Positions 60,323 to 64,000 of a stretch of DNA of 64,000 bases are shown piece after piece. A program made the position numbers and the translations under genes. Within the stretch, counting starts at the first letter, position 1, and every line of letters starts with the position of its first letter. The stretch is from Bog-473 sp035534235 (GTDB taxonomy: Bacteria; Actinomycetota; Acidimicrobiia; Acidimicrobiales; RAAP-2), in NCBI GenBank assembly GCA_035534235.1, contig DATLSH010000057.1, forward strand, positions 3,483-67,482. The letters are read 5' to 3'. Below the pieces are notes generated by a model that searched no databases, was not told the DNA's origin, and saw nothing but the letters and a program-made list of their open reading frames with translations.

Positions 60323-61072
60323 AATTTCCTCTCTTGCTTTGGGTCGAGCAACTACCGATCAAGACATCCGCAAGCGACGGGGATCGCGGCCGTCGCAATC
60401 TCTGGCCAGGGGCAATTAGGGTGGACTCAAAGCGGTATCCCTGGCCTGCACGATGCCGACAAGACGGGTCTCGCGACCGTTGCGTCGGTATGTGTGCGGA
60501 CCAGTTGAATGGCGGATTGTGTCGCCCAAGAATTCAAACATGAAGAACGATCCGCCGTGTGGCCAACGTGCACAATTGGAATGCAATTGCGCAATTGGAC
60601 CGTAATCGGAGTCCTGAGCCGTCGCGGGCGCGCTCGGAATGTCGGTCGAAATGCTGCGATGACCTCACGGAAGGACTGAATTGCCGGGAGCGGCCGACCG
60701 GGATCGAACCGGCATGATCAGCTTGGAAGGCTGGTAGGCGCCGCGGTTGGCCACTTCCGAATCGCCGGTCAAGCCCTCGCTGTCTCAGACCTGTGACAAG
60801 GGAGGAATGACGGAAATACCCAGAGTTCGCCCCTATATTTGCTCTCTTCATTTTCCTCGGAACTAGCCGTCGTGCGCGATTCGTGCTGCAGCGCGGAAGC
60901 GACAGCCCTCTTTCGCGATGTCTGAGCTCGCAGTCCATGCAGGCATTTTGGCGGTTCGCCAGTGTCGGCGCGTCCGTGGGGAACTCCATGGGGAAAAGCA
61001 GTGGAGTAGTCGCTGTTCCAATGCAGCACACCGCCATCGACATTGAGTAGAGCGTCCGTGCTGAGGGGATAC
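60323..61072. other. 750-base stretch without a credible gene
   Basis: Reading frames here are short or have no domain. Base composition drops from that of the left part of the window. The only recognisable item is the 3' half of a tRNA-Gly at 60689-60736. Confidence 0.6.
60689..60736 (-). pseudogene. 3' half of tRNA-Gly(UCC)
   Basis: On the - strand the anticodon arm CCAGC-CTTCCAA-GCTGA (anticodon TCC at 60727-60725), a short variable loop, the T arm GCCGG-TTCGATC-CCGGT and the acceptor 3' strand CGGCCGC plus discriminator T follow one another exactly as in tRNA-Gly(UCC). The 5' half does not fit: no GCGGCCG acceptor strand and no consistent D arm lie at the right distance. It is therefore a partial gene, as produced by integration of a mobile element into a tRNA 3' end, or a decayed tRNA. 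Confidence 0.65.
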
Positions 61073-61933
61073 TCAACCTTTGAGACTGCGAGCGTAGGCT
61101 GACCGACGTTCAGGGAAAGGCGTCAGGCTGCAGTCGGCGCACCTGGCGTGCCCGGGGATCCGGTCGAAGAGGCAGCAGTTGGTTCGTTCCCAGAACCAAC
61201 CGTGCTTAGCGTCATCCTCAATGAGAAGGAATGAGCCCAGGCCCTTCAGGTCGGACGGGCCCAGCTCGAAGAAGCGGTGCCCGAGGGGGATGACCCACGG
61301 ACCCAGGCAACCCTCCATTGTACGAAATGCCGTGGAAGCTGAGGCAGCCACATTGCCCCACAGCAAGCGGTCACCAACCCGTAGCTGGCGTCGAGTGGTC
61401 GCAATCAAAGGTCGCAGATGACCTTCGACGACTTCGTCCAGCAGGAGCATCAGGGCCTGGTCCACGGTCGGCTGATCGAGGAGGGCGACGGAGAGGTTGC
61501 GACCATTCACCAGCTCGAAGACTGTCGGGTAGCAGTAGGCGACTTTTGATGCCCGGCCGCGTCCCAGCCCGATGGCCATGGAAGTCGGCGCAGATCCGGG
61601 AACGATGCCTCCAACAGTGAAAGAAGCCACGGCCAGAGCCAGGAGCCGGTAGGCGTAACCCTGAATGAAGATGGACGCCGCGACCACTTGGTCGTCAGTG
61701 CCGATGGCCCTGCCTGTCCCTTCGAACACCCTGCCAAGCCAATCGGCGTTCTCAATCAGGTCTCCGCAGGCCAGCCAGATGCCATCCTCTACCGGGGCGG
61801 TCATCGGAACAGCACACTCGACTGGTCCGATGACCGCCTTGAGGTAGGACAGTAAATCGCCGACCCGGCCGAGGGTTTCAGCGAGCACGGTCGATGCTTC
61901 GTCGCCGACAACAACATCGCAGCCTTCGATCAT
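61073..61933 (-). CDS. FhuF-like 2Fe-2S protein
   Basis: A 286-residue protein ending in TNCCLFDRIPGHARCADCS, whose C-C-x10-C-x2-C spacing is the FhuF 2Fe-2S signature. FhuF reduces Fe(III) in siderophores in the cytosol. The upstream 240 residues follow the FhuF-like/IucA-IucC C-terminal pattern only loosely. ATG 61933 overlaps the stop of the preceding small gene (ATGA). It is third in an operon with a cobalt/nickel permease and a cobalamin riboswitch, which argues for a cobalt or corrinoid role instead of iron. Confidence 0.8.
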   Translation of the reverse strand: MIEGCDVVVGDEASTVLAETLGRVGDLLSYLKAVIGPVECAVPMTAPVEDGIWLACGDLIENADWLGRVFEGTGRAIGTDDQVVAASIFIQGYAYRLLALAVASFTVGGIVPGSAPTSMAIGLGRGRASKVAYCYPTVFELVNGRNLSVALLDQPTVDQALMLLLDEVVEGHLRPLIATTRRQLRVGDRLLWGNVAASASTAFRTMEGCLGPWVIPLGHRFFELGPSDLKGLGSFLLIEDDAKHGWFWERTNCCLFDRIPGHARCADCSLTPFPERRSAYARSLKG

Positions 61934-62160
61934 GAACCGTCGCCCTGCAAATCGAAGGCCCAAGGGTGGAGCGGCTTGGCATTCTTTAGAATCGCCTGGG
62001 CACTACGAGGGCTGGGGGTGACTTCGTCGCAGCTGAGAGCCAGCAAGCCCTTTTGCCAGAATGCCGCCAGTTTCCTGGTCATTTTGGGAGTCTCCAAGAA
62101 CTTCTCCTTTCGCTCTGGAGTTGGGGTGCCGTAGTCACTAATGACGGCGGGATCTCGCAA
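61930..62160 (-). CDS. small unknown protein, 76 aa
   Basis: The TTG start lies 3 bases after the NiCoT stop and the end overlaps the FhuF-like start by 4 bases, so its position alone suggests a real, coupled gene. The product has Lys/Glu-rich (PERKEKFLETPKMTRKLAAF) and tryptophan-bearing segments, one cysteine, and no membrane helix. I do not recognise the family. Confidence 0.5.
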   Translation of the reverse strand: MRDPAVISDYGTPTPERKEKFLETPKMTRKLAAFWQKGLLALSCDEVTPSPRSAQAILKNAKPLHPWAFDLQGDGS

Positions 62161-62163
62161 CTC

Positions 62164-63294
62164 TTACTCAGTCTCAACCAACCGACCAGATTGCAACATT
62201 TCATCCTCGACTGAAGTCCATCGAGTTTCCAAGTTCCCATATCGCCAATAGGCAATTGCGATCGCCCACACAATGACAAACAACCCTGCGATGGCGAGGC
62301 CGGCCCGGTTGATATCGAAGTTGGCCATGAAACGCCAGAACGGACCGTGGCCGTGGAGTTCAGTTGAGATGAGCCCAAAGATTTCGATTGTGCCAACTAG
62401 GAATGCCACGGCAATCGAGAGTCCCGTGATGACGAGGTTGTAATAGACCTTCCGTACTGGATGGGCGAATGCCCAACCGTAGGCAAAGTTCATGAAACAC
62501 CCATCGATCGTGTCGAACAGCGTCATTCCTCCAGAGAACAAGAGCGGTAGGGAGAGCACCGCATACCATGGCAAACCTGCGGTAGCTGCGGTCGCTGTGG
62601 CGGCCAGAAGCAGCACCTCCGTGGCGGTATCGAATCCGATTCCGAAAATGAGGCCAACAAAGTACATATGCCACGTCTTCGTTATCGACTTCATGAATCG
62701 TCCGAAAAATCGCCACATCAGCCCCCTGGCTTGGAGTTGACGCTCTAGCTCGTCCGCGTCAAACTCACCTCGTCGCATCATGCGAAATACCTTGAAGATG
62801 CCGGCGAAGACGATGAGATTGAGCGCGGCGATCAAATAGAGGAATGTCGCCGCGAGCGATGTCCCAATGACGCCGCCAAATGTCTCGTAGCCCGAGCTGG
62901 GATCTACGACGGCGCCGAACACGGCTCGCGCGGCAAGGGCCAGGCCGATTCCGACCACCATGATGACTGACGAGTGACCGAGCGCGAAGAAGAATCCGGT
63001 TCCCAAGGGCCGCCGACCCTCGGCCATGAGTTTTCGCGTCGTGTTGTCGATGGCCGAAATGTGATCGGCATCAAAGGCGTGCCGGGCACCGAGAGTCCAA
63101 GCCGTAAACGCAACACCAATGCCGATGCCCAATCCCTTGAATTCAAAATGGTGCGGTGCGATCTCGAAGATAAAGAGGCCCCACCCTGCGAGATTGATCG
63201 CCAGGACGACGAAGAACATACCGATGAGCCGACCTCGCTCTTCAAGGATGAGCGAAGAAGTGTTGGCCTTGCGCTTATCGGACTGGCTTGCCAC
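62164..63294 (-). CDS. NiCoT-family cobalt/nickel permease
   Basis: A 376-residue transporter with about eight helices. The family signature ARHAFDADHISAIDN is at about 68-82, followed by FFFALGHSSVIMVVG and IFGIGFDTATEVLLL. NiCoT proteins take up Ni(II), Co(II) or both. A cobalamin riboswitch directly upstream indicates cobalt. GGAG lies 8 bases before the GTG start. The composition is clearly less GC-rich than the housekeeping genes of this window. Confidence 0.93.
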   Translation of the reverse strand: MASQSDKRKANTSSLILEERGRLIGMFFVVLAINLAGWGLFIFEIAPHHFEFKGLGIGIGVAFTAWTLGARHAFDADHISAIDNTTRKLMAEGRRPLGTGFFFALGHSSVIMVVGIGLALAARAVFGAVVDPSSGYETFGGVIGTSLAATFLYLIAALNLIVFAGIFKVFRMMRRGEFDADELERQLQARGLMWRFFGRFMKSITKTWHMYFVGLIFGIGFDTATEVLLLAATATAATAGLPWYAVLSLPLLFSGGMTLFDTIDGCFMNFAYGWAFAHPVRKVYYNLVITGLSIAVAFLVGTIEIFGLISTELHGHGPFWRFMANFDINRAGLAIAGLFVIVWAIAIAYWRYGNLETRWTSVEDEMLQSGRLVETE

Positions 63295-63339
63295 GAATAG
63301 TTCTCCAAGTCATCGGAGAAGGAATGGCATCGGCGACAA

Positions 63340-63510
63340 TCTCTCTTGCCGAACGAACCACCCCATCTCCGCGGGTCACGTCGTCGATGCAGGCCAGGCG
63401 ACCGGGCTCGCCCCTTAGGGGACCACCGTTGCGGGACAGCGCCGGGATCTCACCGGACTTCGCTAGTTCTCCATCACCTCGGGGAGTACCGAGGCAAGCG
63501 AAGAGTAAAG
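63340..63510 (-). promoter_or_regulatory. cobalamin riboswitch
   Basis: On the - strand three conserved elements follow in the right order: GAAGTCCGGTGAGATCCCGG (63462-63443), GCTGTCCCGCAACGGTGG (63440-63423), and a B12-box-like GAGCCCGGTCGCCTGGCC (63409-63392). A CCTCGG/CCGAGG hairpin precedes them. This is the core of the adenosylcobalamin riboswitch, which closes a ribosome binding site or terminates transcription when B12 is plentiful. The NiCoT start lies about 45 bases downstream. Confidence 0.88.
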
Positions 63511-63732
63511 CGCCTGCAGTTCAGCCGTCAAGCCCTCTCGGCTCAACAGATATGTAGCTATCAAGCCGAGTTCGATCTGTGCCACTCTTGTCAGGTGCAC
63601 CTCGTACCCAAGGATCGGCGCTCGCTACATGTGCTCGATGACGAACGGGACTGTTACGCCATTAGCGGGATTGGTGAGTTCGAAAATGTGGAATCGTCAG
63701 CACGGAGATCTGCCCTCGTGGGTGATCCGTGA
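63511..63732. other. intergenic stretch between riboswitch and regulator remnant
   Basis: No reading frame here shows a domain. It should contain the promoter of the - strand riboswitch operon, but no clear -10 box could be picked with confidence. Confidence 0.4.
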
Positions 63733-63963
63733 CGCCTGGCACTCCTGCTGGGCATCCACCATGCCGGATCCATCAGCATCACCGACTTGGCCGTTGCCGC
63801 CAATCAACGTGACACTGGTGTCTCTTGGGCGCTTCGGTTGTTGCAGGCCAACGGCACCATCACTGCGCATCGGCACGGGCGTGAGGTCCGTTATACGCCC
63901 GCCGACGACGATCTGGTTGAACTGCTCGAACGCGTCAACCCCTATACGGTGTCGCTAGCCTGA
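63733..63963 (+). pseudogene. ArsR-type regulator, 5'-truncated
   Basis: The frame from 63733 reads LALLLGIHHAGSISITDLAV, then VSWALRLLQANGTI and REVRYTPADDDLVELLERV, the winged helix of the ArsR/SmtB family. The in-frame codon before it is TGA (63730-63732), no ATG, GTG or TTG precedes the helix-turn-helix, and the N-terminal helix with its metal ligands is absent. It is a remnant, or translated from an unseen start. It is divergent from the riboswitch operon, where a nickel/cobalt sensor would be expected. Confidence 0.6.
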
Positions 63964-64000
63964 TTTAAGACAGCACACCAGAACTAGCGGGACTCGGCTT

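Noticed and set aside
60689..60765. complete tRNA gene on the - strand
   Set aside because: The anticodon and T arms are perfect, but no 5' acceptor strand pairs with CGGCCGC and the D-arm region is 2-3 bases too long. A tRNA-Sec reading also fails: anticodon TCC and no long variable arm.
60534..61076. 180-codon - strand frame upstream of the FhuF-like gene
   Set aside because: Runs through the tRNA fragment, no ribosome binding site and no recognisable domain.
63346..63732. 128-codon + strand frame before the ArsR remnant
   Set aside because: Runs antisense through the riboswitch and has no domain; it is in frame with the ArsR remnant but does not look like an ArsR N-terminus.

Overview
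The window is 64 kb of GC-rich DNA from an actinobacterium. Four things point there: a gene order shared with mycobacteria and other Actinomycetota (thiL, rpmB, DAK2-type kinase, recG, rsmD, coaD; SepIVA-like, DUF177, rpmF, plsX, rnc, mutM, smc, ftsY, ffh, rpsP, KH protein, rimM, trmD, rplS, DUF2469, yraN, comM, dprA); a mycothiol-S-conjugate amidase; several luciferase-like (F420-type) oxidoreductases; and many genes whose start codon lies 5-8 bases after a TANNNT -10 box, as in leaderless transcripts. The class Acidimicrobiia is my best guess, by inference only.

Layout. 1-18999 is a dense housekeeping block, mostly on the + strand: thiamine kinase, ribosomal proteins L28, L32, S16 and L19, fatty-acid kinase, RecG, CoaA-pathway CoaD, phospholipid/acyl carrier genes, RNase III, Fpg, SMC, the SRP pair FtsY/Ffh, and the S16-KH-RimM-TrmD-L19 ribosome-maturation operon. 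19037-25357 carries yraN, comM and dprA, but yraN is separated from comM by about 2.9 kb holding an enoyl-CoA hydratase, an NfeD-like/SPFH pair, a stand-alone cyclic-nucleotide-binding protein and the 3' scrap of an IS transposase. 25354-29151 holds an OafA-like acyltransferase, fumarase and pterin dehydratase.

29148-32199 (- strand) is an envelope-stress operon, PspA-HtpX-PspAB-phosphatase, divergent from mca. 33142-35728 (- strand) is a decayed purK, then purE, a YdjC-type deacetylase and a membrane-anchored protein of unknown function. 36824-38780 (- strand) is a RecB-like Fe-S nuclease, a PAP2 phosphatase and a DsbA-like protein. 38842-40610 has small unknown genes, an acetyltransferase and a thioesterase. 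40620-47983 is a catabolic cluster built around a 65-bp bidirectional promoter: acyl-CoA dehydrogenase on one side, and enoyl-CoA hydratase, carboxyltransferase, biotin carboxylase/BCCP and an AtuA-family protein on the other. It resembles acyclic-terpene or branched-chain acyl-CoA carboxylation pathways.

48027-60322 is a mix of transporters (two MFS, ABC-F, a peptide-type binding protein), a Zn alcohol dehydrogenase, ClpS, peroxiredoxin, a GT-C mannosyltransferase and Hsp20. From about 60.4 kb to the right edge the base composition falls and the character changes. There is a lone 3' half of tRNA-Gly(UCC), then a - strand operon of NiCoT cobalt/nickel permease, a small unknown protein and a FhuF-like 2Fe-2S protein, preceded by a cobalamin riboswitch that I recognise from its conserved core. 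A truncated ArsR-type regulator sits at the edge. I read this end as a probable genomic island attached at a tRNA, and the riboswitch-FhuF operon is the most interesting thing in the window.
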